Source of the DNA: Euryarchaeota archaeon UBA561
Lineage (GTDB): Archaea > Thermoplasmatota > Poseidoniia > Poseidoniales > Poseidoniaceae
NCBI GenBank assembly: GCA_002502295.1
Contig: DANX01000063.1
Span: forward strand, 1 to 14,718
DNA: 14,718 bases
Direction of reading: 5' to 3'
This document shows, piece by piece, positions 7,236 through 14,062 of the stretch (positions within the stretch are counted from its first letter, which is position 1; every line of letters begins with the position of its first letter). The position numbers and the translations under genes were made by a program. Under the pieces are notes generated by a model. It worked only from the letters and a program-made list of their open reading frames with translations, had not been told where the DNA came from and searched no databases.

Positions 7236-8723
7236 TTAGGCCAAGTCCCACTCAGGCCCGGAGGCCGTGTCGGTCACGACCACACCCAAATCGGTAAGTT
7301 CGTCTCGAATCTTGTCGGCCAGTGGCCAGTTTTTGTTTGCTCTTGCCTCACCTCGTTGAACCAAAAGCGCCTCGACTTGGTCGGCGATTTCTGCCTTGCG
7401 TGGGTCTTCTTCGGGCTCTGCCAAAGCCACCTCTTGCGATGGAAGCACTCCAAGAACGCGCCCTGCGGTTTCCTCAAGCAGGTCAACAGCGTAATGAGCG
7501 AAGGCGTTTCGGTCAGCTTCGTCAAGTTCCAACGTCAGCGTCTTGCTCATCTCTCGAACCATCCCAAGCACCTTGGCAACCGCTTCACGAGAATTGAAAT
7601 CATCGTCCATGGCTTTGGCAAAACCCTCACCCATTTTCTCCAGCAGGCCTAAGGAACGCGCCAAGGGGTGTGATGAGGCGAGGTCGGGTTGAGGGAGAGC
7701 GACTGGGGGGCCGTTGCGGCTGGTTTTGAGCGCGTTGACATAACATTCCAGAAGGCGGTTGTAATTTCGCTCCGCATCGTTGAGCAAGCTTTCGTTCATG
7801 TCGATCGGCGAACGGTAGTGAGCATTGATGAGGGCAAAGCGCAACACCATGGCATCAACCTGAGCGAGAATGTCCCGAATCGTCCAGAAGTTTCCGAGCG
7901 ATTTGCTCATCTTTTCCCCATCGATGTTGACAAAACCATTGTGCAGCCAATGGTGGACCACCGGTGAGTGTCCGGTGTGGCATTCTCCTTGACAAATCTC
8001 GGCCTCGTGGTGTGGAAAGCGTAGGTCATGCCCGCCACCGTGGATGTCAAACTCCTTGCCAAAGTAATCCATTGACATCGCCGTGCATTCAATGTGCCAG
8101 CCCGGCCTTCCCGGACCCCAAGGTGAATCCCATGTTGGCTCCTCAGGTTTGGCCGCCTTCCACAGGGCGAAATCTTTGTGATCTCGTTTTCCCGACGCAC
8201 TGGCGTCAACTCGACCACCGGCACCTGAGCGAACGGCATCAATGGATTGGCCGGTCAATTGGCCGTATTTTTCTGGGGCTGATTCCACGTCAAAATACAC
8301 GCCGTCATCGGCCACGTAGGCATGGCTCTTATCGATCAGGTCTTGCGTAATGCGAATCATGTCGTCCACGTAGTCCGTGCAGCGTGGGTAATCATCGGCC
8401 CGCAGAATGTTCAGGGCATCCATGTCTTCGTAATAGCTCTCGATGTTTTGGTCAACCAGCGTTTTCCAATCCCCTTCAAGTTCCTTGGCCCTTTTGATGA
8501 TCTTGTCGTCAATGTCGGTGAAGTTTTGCACGTAATGTACATCGTACCCGCTGGCTTCGAGCCAGCGATGAATCAGGTCAAACGCAAGGTAACATCTCGC
8601 ATGGCCAAGATGACAGCGGTCGTAGACCGTTACACCGCACACGTACATTGAGACCTTCCCGGGTTCGAGTGTGGTGAAATTCACCTTTCCTCGCCGGCGA
8701 GTATCGTGCAAGCGGATGGGCAT
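7236..8723 (-). CDS. cysS: Cysteinyl-tRNA synthetase
   Basis: This class I aminoacyl-tRNA synthetase charges tRNA-Cys with cysteine in the cytoplasm. The 495 residues contain the HIGH-type motif HLGH (38-41) and KMSKS (271-275). The four zinc ligands that select cysteine are Cys29 (YVCGVTVYD), Cys213 (GWHIEC), His238 and Glu242 (FPHHEAE). The helical anticodon-binding region ends normally with ADKIRDELTDLGV, so the gene is complete and of usual length. It shows that this organism charges cysteine directly and need not rely on the SepRS/SepCysS route. ATG 8723 is preferred; an in-frame TTG at 8732 would add three residues. Its stop abuts that of the convergent amidohydrolase with no spacer. 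Confidence 0.97.
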   Translation of the reverse strand: MPIRLHDTRRRGKVNFTTLEPGKVSMYVCGVTVYDRCHLGHARCYLAFDLIHRWLEASGYDVHYVQNFTDIDDKIIKRAKELEGDWKTLVDQNIESYYEDMDALNILRADDYPRCTDYVDDMIRITQDLIDKSHAYVADDGVYFDVESAPEKYGQLTGQSIDAVRSGAGGRVDASASGKRDHKDFALWKAAKPEEPTWDSPWGPGRPGWHIECTAMSMDYFGKEFDIHGGGHDLRFPHHEAEICQGECHTGHSPVVHHWLHNGFVNIDGEKMSKSLGNFWTIRDILAQVDAMVLRFALINAHYRSPIDMNESLLNDAERNYNRLLECYVNALKTSRNGPPVALPQPDLASSHPLARSLGLLEKMGEGFAKAMDDDFNSREAVAKVLGMVREMSKTLTLELDEADRNAFAHYAVDLLEETAGRVLGVLPSQEVALAEPEEDPRKAEIADQVEALLVQRGEARANKNWPLADKIRDELTDLGVVVTDTASGPEWDLA

Positions 8724-8754
8724 GGGCTTCAAAGGGGGGCTGGGACGGGTTGCA

Positions 8755-8761
8755 CTTGAAG
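8755..8761 (-). promoter_or_regulatory. Possible TATA-like box for cysS
   Basis: On the minus strand CTTCAAG is centred 35 bp upstream of the ATG at 8723, and 26 bp upstream of the alternative TTG at 8732. It would give a leader of about nine bases before the ATG. It resembles the CTTCAAAA box of thioredoxin. Confidence 0.3.
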
Positions 8762-8762
8762 G

Positions 8763-8768
8763 TTCATA
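8763..8768 (+). promoter_or_regulatory. Possible TATA-like box for the SDR gene
   Basis: TTCATA is centred about 27 bp upstream of the ATG at 8793. It sits two bases away from the oppositely facing cysS box, so the two promoters would be back to back and could compete for TBP/TFB. Confidence 0.35.
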
Positions 8769-8792
8769 CGAGACCCGGGGTTGCCATGCAGT

Positions 8793-9812
8793 ATGGGAGA
8801 CAAAGCACCGAGCCGCATCTTTGTCTCAGGGGTTAACGGGCACATCGGAAATCACATCGTTCGTGATCTGTTGGACCACGGATACGCCGTTCGTGGTTCA
8901 GTTCGGGACCTCAACGACCCGATGAAAACAGATCATGTACGAGCACATGCAAGTGACCTCGGTTGCGAAGACCGACTTGAATTGGTGGAGGGAGATGTGC
9001 TCGATGCCGACGGTTGGGCCGAGAAGATGCAGGGATGCGATGGACTGTTTCATACCGCCACCATCTACTCAACTCGGGGAACGGCCAATGAGATTCTTGA
9101 CACGGCCAACAAAGGCACAACTCACCTGCTCCATGCAGCGGCAGAGGCAGGCATTCACCGCGTGGTCTACACGTCGAGCACGGCAGCCGTTGGGACGGAA
9201 CCAAAAGGACGAATAAAGGATGAATCCGTGTGGAACACCGATGCCTCACTGCCCTACACCTTAGCAAAAACGCAATCCGAACATCTGGCTTGGGAACTCG
9301 CTGAAGAACTCAAACTGGACCTCCGCGTGATCAACCCTACCGCAGTTCTTGGGGGTGGATTTGTTCGCCCCACACCCAGCGTTGATTTTTTCCAAGACGC
9401 CATCGCTGGAAAATACCCGGTCGTGCCGAAATTCCCAATGTCCGTTGTTCATGTACGCGACGTCGCTCGAGCCCATCGGCGGGCCTTCGAAGTGGACGAG
9501 GCCGAGGGAAGGTTCATTCTTGCGCCACACGCCAACATCAGTCTAGCCACCATCTGTAAGCGAATACGAACCCTCAATCCGTCAACCAGAGCCCCCCGTT
9601 TTAGCCTGCCAAACCTGCTTGTTCCCGTGGCGGTGTTTCAAGATTGGATTGGAGGAAAATTCGGTCGTCAGCGCTACCTCACACGAGCCGTCGCCAAGAA
9701 CATGATGGGAGGGGACACCAACTACTCAAGTGCCAAAGCAGAGGAGGTCCTCGGCATGAAATGGGAGGACTTTGACACATGCATCCAAGATACGGTCGAC
9801 GTCTTCCTTTGA
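8793..9812 (+). CDS. NAD(P)-dependent epimerase/dehydratase, extended SDR (dihydroflavonol-reductase-like)
   Basis: This is a 339-residue extended short-chain dehydrogenase. It has the Rossmann glycine motif GVNGHIG (G13, G16, G19), a conserved acidic step LVEGDVLDAD, VFHTA-like LFHTATIYS, the catalytic Ser/Thr region VVYTSSTAAV (S128-T130) and Y155-x3-K159 (YTLAK). The substrate-binding half includes INPTAVLGGG and VVHVRDVARAH, as in dihydroflavonol-4-reductase and 3-beta-hydroxysteroid dehydrogenase relatives. It should reduce or oxidise a ketone or hydroxyl on a small molecule, sugar or lipid; the substrate is not readable. ATG 8793 is chosen over TTG 8781 because of the upstream box. Its stop overlaps a TTG start of the following membrane protein gene, so the two are probably co-translated. 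Confidence 0.9.
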   Translation: MGDKAPSRIFVSGVNGHIGNHIVRDLLDHGYAVRGSVRDLNDPMKTDHVRAHASDLGCEDRLELVEGDVLDADGWAEKMQGCDGLFHTATIYSTRGTANEILDTANKGTTHLLHAAAEAGIHRVVYTSSTAAVGTEPKGRIKDESVWNTDASLPYTLAKTQSEHLAWELAEELKLDLRVINPTAVLGGGFVRPTPSVDFFQDAIAGKYPVVPKFPMSVVHVRDVARAHRRAFEVDEAEGRFILAPHANISLATICKRIRTLNPSTRAPRFSLPNLLVPVAVFQDWIGGKFGRQRYLTRAVAKNMMGGDTNYSSAKAEEVLGMKWEDFDTCIQDTVDVFL

Positions 9813-10510
9813 CGACCAAACAAGGTTTGTTTTTGGCGCATGCGAGCTACCTTATGCCCACGTTAACCATCGTCCTCGCCATGCTGATTCATGGGTCGGA
9901 CGAGCCTCGAGCCATTCCCTTTTTCATTTCGGAGACCGACGCTACAGGATGGCAAGATGCCGTGTTTACCTTTGGATTAACGGTGAGTGGCTTCGTTCAA
10001 ATGGCCTATGCTTGGCACCTCTACCACACGCTTGACGCGGAACATCCGAAACTATGGTTTGCGGCAACCTGCGCAGGTATGCTTGCGGCCGCCAACACCG
10101 TTCTCGTCAGCCATTTTGACATGTACAATTACATCAATCCACACATCTTGACCGCCATGGTGGCCTTTGGCGGAGGCGTCATTTGGGCCTACCTTGCCGG
10201 CCGGGCACTCGGATCGGGCGCAACCCTCCGAGGTGGCCGACTTCGACGAGGAGGATTTACCATGGCTGCTTTTGGATTCATTGTGATGGTGATCGCTTTT
10301 CAAACGGCGGCCGGCGAGGTCAATCCAACGGGACTAACAACCGTTGAATTCCTCAACCAGGCCCAAGATGGCGTGCGTATTGCTGCACCGGCGGAATACA
10401 TTCTCGTCGCTGGATTGATGGTCTGCCTCGCGTCCTTCCGTAATGAGTTGTTGGCCAAGGAAAACCAAACTACAACCAACCGCAAAGACAACGACGGAAC
10501 GGACGATTGA
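9809..10510 (+). CDS. Six-helix membrane protein, Frag1/DRAM/Sfk1-like
   Basis: This is an integral membrane protein of about 233 residues with six likely helices, near residues 12-28, 52-70, 82-100, 110-130, 148-168 and 197-216. The pattern resembles the Frag1/DRAM/Sfk1 family: a first extracytoplasmic loop IPFFISETDATG, then the HFD...PHILTAMVAFGGGVIW stretch of helix 4 with its conserved His/Ala/Phe/Gly, and a final helix opened by AEYILV, where DRAM proteins have a conserved acidic-aromatic pair. This is pattern matching from memory, so the family is likely but not certain. Biochemical function is unknown; eukaryotic relatives act in membrane-lipid trafficking and autophagy. TTG 9809 overlaps the SDR stop by four bases; ATG 9779 would overlap by 34 bases and prepend a basic segment. 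The C-terminal tail is polar and charged. Confidence 0.72.
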   Translation: MTTKQGLFLAHASYLMPTLTIVLAMLIHGSDEPRAIPFFISETDATGWQDAVFTFGLTVSGFVQMAYAWHLYHTLDAEHPKLWFAATCAGMLAAANTVLVSHFDMYNYINPHILTAMVAFGGGVIWAYLAGRALGSGATLRGGRLRRGGFTMAAFGFIVMVIAFQTAAGEVNPTGLTTVEFLNQAQDGVRIAAPAEYILVAGLMVCLASFRNELLAKENQTTTNRKDNDGTDD

Positions 10511-10515
10511 ACGCC

Positions 10516-10824
10516 TTAGAGCGAGCGCAAAGCGAGAAGTTCGTTCGGAATCGTGTAGGTGTAGGAAGAGGTAGGTCCTTCCAACGTCAGGGCGGTGCCT
10601 TCACTGGAAAAGGAAATGTTGTCAAAGGTGCTTTGGATGGTGTGGAGCGGCATGTTGGCCACCAAAGCGCCCTTTTTCGTGATTGAAATGCCGGTTGGGA
10701 CCGAGGGTGGCGTGGATTTGAACGCCAGTAAGTCGTTGTCAAGGCTGACGTCTCCTAGACCTGCAAACATGCGATGGAAGGCGGAAGATATGGCCTCCCA
10801 ATCATCGTTGAATGTCAACTCCAT
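10516..10824 (-). CDS. Small protein of unknown function, coupled to mutY
   Basis: This 102-residue protein is not recognised. It begins with an amphipathic helix (about 8-22, WEAISSAFHRMFAG) and continues as alternating short strands and turns, ending in a Ser/Thr/Tyr-rich strand and a helix (ELLALRSL). It has no signal peptide, no membrane segment and no cysteine, so a small cytoplasmic alpha+beta domain is likely. The overlap of its start with the last ten bases of mutY suggests translational coupling and that it is a real gene rather than noise. Its stop lies five bases from that of the convergent membrane protein gene. A partner role with MutY is possible, but nothing in the sequence proves it. 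Confidence 0.72.
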   Translation of the reverse strand: MELTFNDDWEAISSAFHRMFAGLGDVSLDNDLLAFKSTPPSVPTGISITKKGALVANMPLHTIQSTFDNISFSSEGTALTLEGPTSSYTYTIPNELLALRSL

Positions 10825-11864
10825 GCCACCGTCTCTGCGTTGACCTGTTTAGCCCTTTGGGGCACACCTTCCCTTTTTTGTGCGGCGTGCTGATGCTTGG
10901 CGGCCATGGCCAAGACTTTCTCGTCAAGAGAAGAGATGGCCACCGTTGAGCGCAAGGTTCCTAGCGGCGGAACATCGGTTGTTTTTAGAAACACATGAAC
11001 GCTTAACTTTCGATGACTCAAGAGGTGTTCAACCGTGCCACAAACCAGCCAATCTTGGTCTGGAGTCATGGAGTTGGCTTCGTGGTATAGCGGTCCCCAC
11101 AGCCCAGCAAACATGCCCGACAGCGGTCGTTGATGGAGAACGGGACGCCCATCTCCAGCGATTTCAACCACGGCCAACATGGAGATGGCTTTGACGCGAC
11201 TTTTTTTCGGCGTGGGAAAAAGTTCAGGCTCGTGTCGACCCTTGCACGTTGATTGAATGGGGCAACCACCGCACTTCACGCGCCGAGGTGTGCACACCGT
11301 AGCCCCCAGTTCCATCAAGGCTTGATTCCAGTCGCCCGGCCGCTCGGAGGTCAGCGATGAGTCAGCCCACGCTTGAACCGCTTTGGGGGCTGGATCGGGT
11401 TGCGCGGTGTGTCGCGCCATCACACGTCGAATGTTACCGTCTACGCAAGCAACCGGCTGGCCAAATGCAATGCTTGCCACGGCAGCAGCGGTGTACGGGC
11501 CAATTCCAGGAAGTGAAAGGAGGTCTTCGTAGTTCTTCGGCAACGCACCATCAAATCCGCCTTGGTCGCTTGGGAGCATAACCTGTCGACTCAGTGCATG
11601 GAGCCTACGGGCGCGGCTGTAGTAACCCGCTCCCTCCCATGCTTTGAGAACGGCATCCACTTCAGAGGTCGCCATGGACTCAATGGTCGGAAAAGCCTCA
11701 ATCATGCGTTTCCAGTACACCATTCCGCGACTGACCTGGGTCTGTTGAAGGAGGATTTCGCTGAGGAGGATGGCCCATGGGTCGTTGGTGTTGCGCCAAG
11801 GCAACTCGCGCTGATGTGTATCGTACCATGCCAGCAAATTCCGGTGGTCGTTGCAAGAAAGCAC
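10815..11864 (-). CDS. mutY: A/G-specific adenine glycosylase MutY
   Basis: MutY removes adenine mispaired with 8-oxoguanine in base-excision repair. The 349 residues show the full layout. The catalytic Glu36 is in SEILLQQTQV, the helix-hairpin-helix is LPGIGPYTAAA (118-128), and the catalytic Asp142 is in ACVDGNIRRV. A [4Fe-4S] cluster loop has spacing C-x6-C-x2-C-x5-C at 191, 198, 201 and 207. A C-terminal NUDIX-like 8-oxoG sensing domain follows, with LLSHRKL matching the recognition loop. The start is GTG, nine bases after the HdrD-type gene, with a GAGGT ribosome-binding site six bases upstream, so expression in the same operon is expected. Loss of any key residue is not seen; the enzyme should be active. 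Confidence 0.96.
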   Translation of the reverse strand: MLSCNDHRNLLAWYDTHQRELPWRNTNDPWAILLSEILLQQTQVSRGMVYWKRMIEAFPTIESMATSEVDAVLKAWEGAGYYSRARRLHALSRQVMLPSDQGGFDGALPKNYEDLLSLPGIGPYTAAAVASIAFGQPVACVDGNIRRVMARHTAQPDPAPKAVQAWADSSLTSERPGDWNQALMELGATVCTPRRVKCGGCPIQSTCKGRHEPELFPTPKKSRVKAISMLAVVEIAGDGRPVLHQRPLSGMFAGLWGPLYHEANSMTPDQDWLVCGTVEHLLSHRKLSVHVFLKTTDVPPLGTLRSTVAISSLDEKVLAMAAKHQHAAQKREGVPQRAKQVNAETVAWS

Positions 11865-11870
11865 GCCTCA

Positions 11871-11875
11871 ACCTC
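11871..11875 (-). promoter_or_regulatory. Ribosome-binding site deciding the GTG start of mutY
   Basis: On the minus strand GAGGT lies six bases before the GTG at 11864 and overlaps the end of the upstream coding region. It matches the anti-Shine-Dalgarno end of 16S rRNA. Together with the absence of any nearby ATG, it fixes the non-ATG start. It contrasts with the leaderless-looking first genes of other units here. Confidence 0.55.
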
Positions 11876-13934
11876 AAGCTTCTGCAGGCTCTTGTGCAGG
11901 TTCTGCTGCCGCTTTTTGAGCTTCGATTTTGGCGTCGTTGGCCTTGATTTGCTCCCAAACCAGCTCGGCAACGTCCTTCACTTCCATTTCAGCACCAATG
12001 GCACTCAAACCGTCGGTGACCATGGTTGAACAGAACGGACATCCGACCGCCACGGTGTCGGCACCTGTGGCGGCGAGTTCCTTTGAGCGAATCACGTTGA
12101 CTCGGTCGTACCCTTCGTCAACAATTTCTTCCATCCACATCTGAGCGCCTCCCGCACCGCAACAGAAGGATTCTCGGCCGTGCCGTTCGGGTTCGACGTC
12201 AACGCCACCAATCGCACTGCGCGGGGCATCCAATTCCCCACCGATACGACCGAGATAGCACGGGTCGTGGAAGGTGACAGAGCCGTCATGCTTGGGCTCA
12301 GGTAATTTCCCTTCTGCCTGAAGATGATTGATGAGTTGGGAGTGATGCATGACTTCAATGTCCTCACCTCCGTAGTCTTTGTACTCCTTTCCGAGGGTGT
12401 GGAAGCAATGAGGGCACGAAGCGACGATTTTCTTCACCCCGATCTCCTCAAAGGTTGAGAGGTTGGTTTCAGCGAGCATTTGGAAGAGGTATTCGTTCCC
12501 AGCACGCCGTGCTGCATCACCAGTGCACCCTTCCTGCATACCGAGGATTCCAACATCAAGACCGGCTTCCTTCATGATGCTGATGGTGTCCCTTGCCACC
12601 TTTTTGTTGCGTTCATCAAACGACGCAGCGCAACCTGCGAAGTAAATGTATTCGGCGGGTTCGGCGACCTTGACATCCAATCCATCGGCCCAATCTCCAC
12701 GTTCGTGGGCTGGTAGACCGTAGGGGTTGGAGTCTGATTCAAGGTTCTCGATGGTGGCCATTAGCGGCATGACGGTCTCTTCAACGCTCTCGTCAAACTC
12801 CATTCGCTCCATCATGAGGTGGCGTCGCGCATCCGTCAATTTTGGGACGTGGTCGATGTAGATGGGGCAGGCCTCCACGCAGGCATGGCACGTCGTACAG
12901 GCCCAAATCGCGCCTTCGCCGAACCGGGCAATGATGTCCTCGTCGGGCTTTTCGTCAGCAAAGAGGGTGGTGGCGTTGTCGTTGGCATAGTGGCGTACGT
13001 CGTGAATGATTTGCATTGGATTGAGGTCTTTGCCGCTGGCATAGGCTGGACAGACATCTTGACAGCGAGCGCACGAGGTGCAAGCCCAACCGTCGATGAG
13101 GTCCCTCCATGAGAAGTCGGTGTAATTGACAGCGCCAAAGGATTCGAGGTCAAGTTCGTCAAGCAACACGGCTTTTCCGTCTTCCCCACGGGCCAACGGT
13201 TCCATCGTCGCCATTGGGCGCAGGTCATGGAAAAAGACGTTGGGGAATGCCATCACCAAGTGCATGTGCTTGGACAGTGGGATGAGGAACAAAAACACGC
13301 AAATGGCCAACATGTGAGCCCAGTAGGCCGCAATCACAACGCTGGTTGAAGGAACCAATGTTGAGGCGACCCAGAAACCGATGGGTTCCCAGGTTTTGGA
13401 GATGGTCGCCTCACCGGCTTCGACAACAAAAGAGGTCGTGGTGATGGTCATGATGAGGAGAAGAATGACGTTGCCCTCAAGTTGCGACTTTCCTTTCAAT
13501 TTTTCAGGTGTGAAAATCAAACGGCGAATGAGCGCAAGAACACAACCAACGAAGGCAATGGTGTAACCTACTTCGACCACTAAATTCCAAGGCCCTCGAA
13601 GCAACGTAGGCAGAACTTTTTGCGAAAACTGGTTGCCGCTCGCCAAATCAAACATGTCGGTGGAAAGCATAAGGAAACCCCAAAACATCAGAACGTGGAT
13701 GCCACCGGCAACACGATCCTTCAGCACTTTCTTTTGCCCCAACCATCCGCTGAGAACTTCCGATACACGCGTTCCCCAGTTGTCAAACCGATTTTCCGGT
13801 TTTCCTTTGAGTACGAGCTTTGTCGCTTTCATAACCTGATAGCCAAAAAAGCCCCCAGACACCCCGAAAAGAACCAACAGGATGGCCCAACCAGGAATTG
13901 GCCCGTAGTCCAAAAACAGGGGGTGTTCCATCAT
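11874..13934 (-). CDS. Membrane-bound HdrD-type Fe-S oxidoreductase with NarI-like heme domain (EtfD/EMR-like)
   Basis: This 686-residue protein probably passes electrons from a soluble donor into the membrane quinone pool. The N-terminal part is a NarI/HdrE-like domain of five or six helices with candidate heme-b histidines His80 (GGIHVLMFWGF), His207 (YWAHML), His223 and His225 (LSKHMH). Two [4Fe-4S] ferredoxin motifs follow: C285/C288/C291/C295 and C346/C349/C352/C356, each ending CP. Two Cys-rich (CCG-type) domains come next, with FAGCAAS, EGCTGDAARR, SCPHCF, then HDPCYLGR, FCCGAGG and GCPFC. The fused order and the CTGD-ARR variant fit the EtfD subunit of Etf:menaquinone oxidoreductase better than methanogen HdrD, which is separate from HdrE. 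The Ala/Glu-rich tail is disordered. Tandem ATGs at 13934 and 13931 follow a GGTGA ribosome-binding site; GTG 13940 is less likely. Confidence 0.9.
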   Translation of the reverse strand: MMEHPLFLDYGPIPGWAILLVLFGVSGGFFGYQVMKATKLVLKGKPENRFDNWGTRVSEVLSGWLGQKKVLKDRVAGGIHVLMFWGFLMLSTDMFDLASGNQFSQKVLPTLLRGPWNLVVEVGYTIAFVGCVLALIRRLIFTPEKLKGKSQLEGNVILLLIMTITTTSFVVEAGEATISKTWEPIGFWVASTLVPSTSVVIAAYWAHMLAICVFLFLIPLSKHMHLVMAFPNVFFHDLRPMATMEPLARGEDGKAVLLDELDLESFGAVNYTDFSWRDLIDGWACTSCARCQDVCPAYASGKDLNPMQIIHDVRHYANDNATTLFADEKPDEDIIARFGEGAIWACTTCHACVEACPIYIDHVPKLTDARRHLMMERMEFDESVEETVMPLMATIENLESDSNPYGLPAHERGDWADGLDVKVAEPAEYIYFAGCAASFDERNKKVARDTISIMKEAGLDVGILGMQEGCTGDAARRAGNEYLFQMLAETNLSTFEEIGVKKIVASCPHCFHTLGKEYKDYGGEDIEVMHHSQLINHLQAEGKLPEPKHDGSVTFHDPCYLGRIGGELDAPRSAIGGVDVEPERHGRESFCCGAGGAQMWMEEIVDEGYDRVNVIRSKELAATGADTVAVGCPFCSTMVTDGLSAIGAEMEVKDVAELVWEQIKANDAKIEAQKAAAEPAQEPAEA

Positions 13935-13936
13935 TC

Positions 13937-13941
13937 TCACC
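13937..13941 (-). promoter_or_regulatory. Ribosome-binding site of the HdrD-type gene
   Basis: On the minus strand GGTGA lies two bases before ATG 13934 and five before ATG 13931. The spacing slightly favours the second ATG. It overlaps the alternative GTG at 13940, arguing against that start, and implies a leadered mRNA whose promoter is further upstream (AT-rich stretch near 13996-14020). Confidence 0.4.
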
Positions 13942-14008
13942 GCTTTGACGCCTTGGCGCCATGTTGCCGAGGGAGAGCGGCACTTTCAATCCACCGTAAA
14001 AACTGAGT

Positions 14009-14020
14009 TGATTTTAATCA
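14009..14020. promoter_or_regulatory. AT-rich inverted repeat between divergent genes
   Basis: TGATT and AATCA arms flank a 2-bp TT spacer, in the 128-bp region between the HdrD-type gene and mevalonate kinase. It lies about 75-85 bp before the former and 43-54 bp before the latter. It could be an operator for a dimeric regulator or simply an AT-rich promoter element of the minus-strand gene. Confidence 0.3.
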
Positions 14021-14033
14021 CTGTGCAAGAAGG

Positions 14034-14038
14034 AATAT
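14034..14038 (+). promoter_or_regulatory. Possible TATA-like box for mevalonate kinase
   Basis: AATAT is centred 27 bp upstream of the ATG at 14063, preceded by a purine-rich AGAAGG that could serve as a BRE. No Shine-Dalgarno match is close to the ATG, so a leaderless transcript is likely. Confidence 0.45.
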
Positions 14039-14062
14039 GAAGCCGAGCCCAATCAAAGACAC

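Noticed and set aside
283..11864. A DNA-repair island made of the MutS-family gene and mutY
   Set aside because: The two are about 8.5 kb apart in different transcription units, with unrelated genes between them.
12455..12475. Apparent loss of a cluster cysteine in the first Cys-rich domain (EGCTGD instead of CCG)
   Set aside because: This CTGD-ARR form is, as I recall, the normal variant in EtfD-type members, so it is not a defect.
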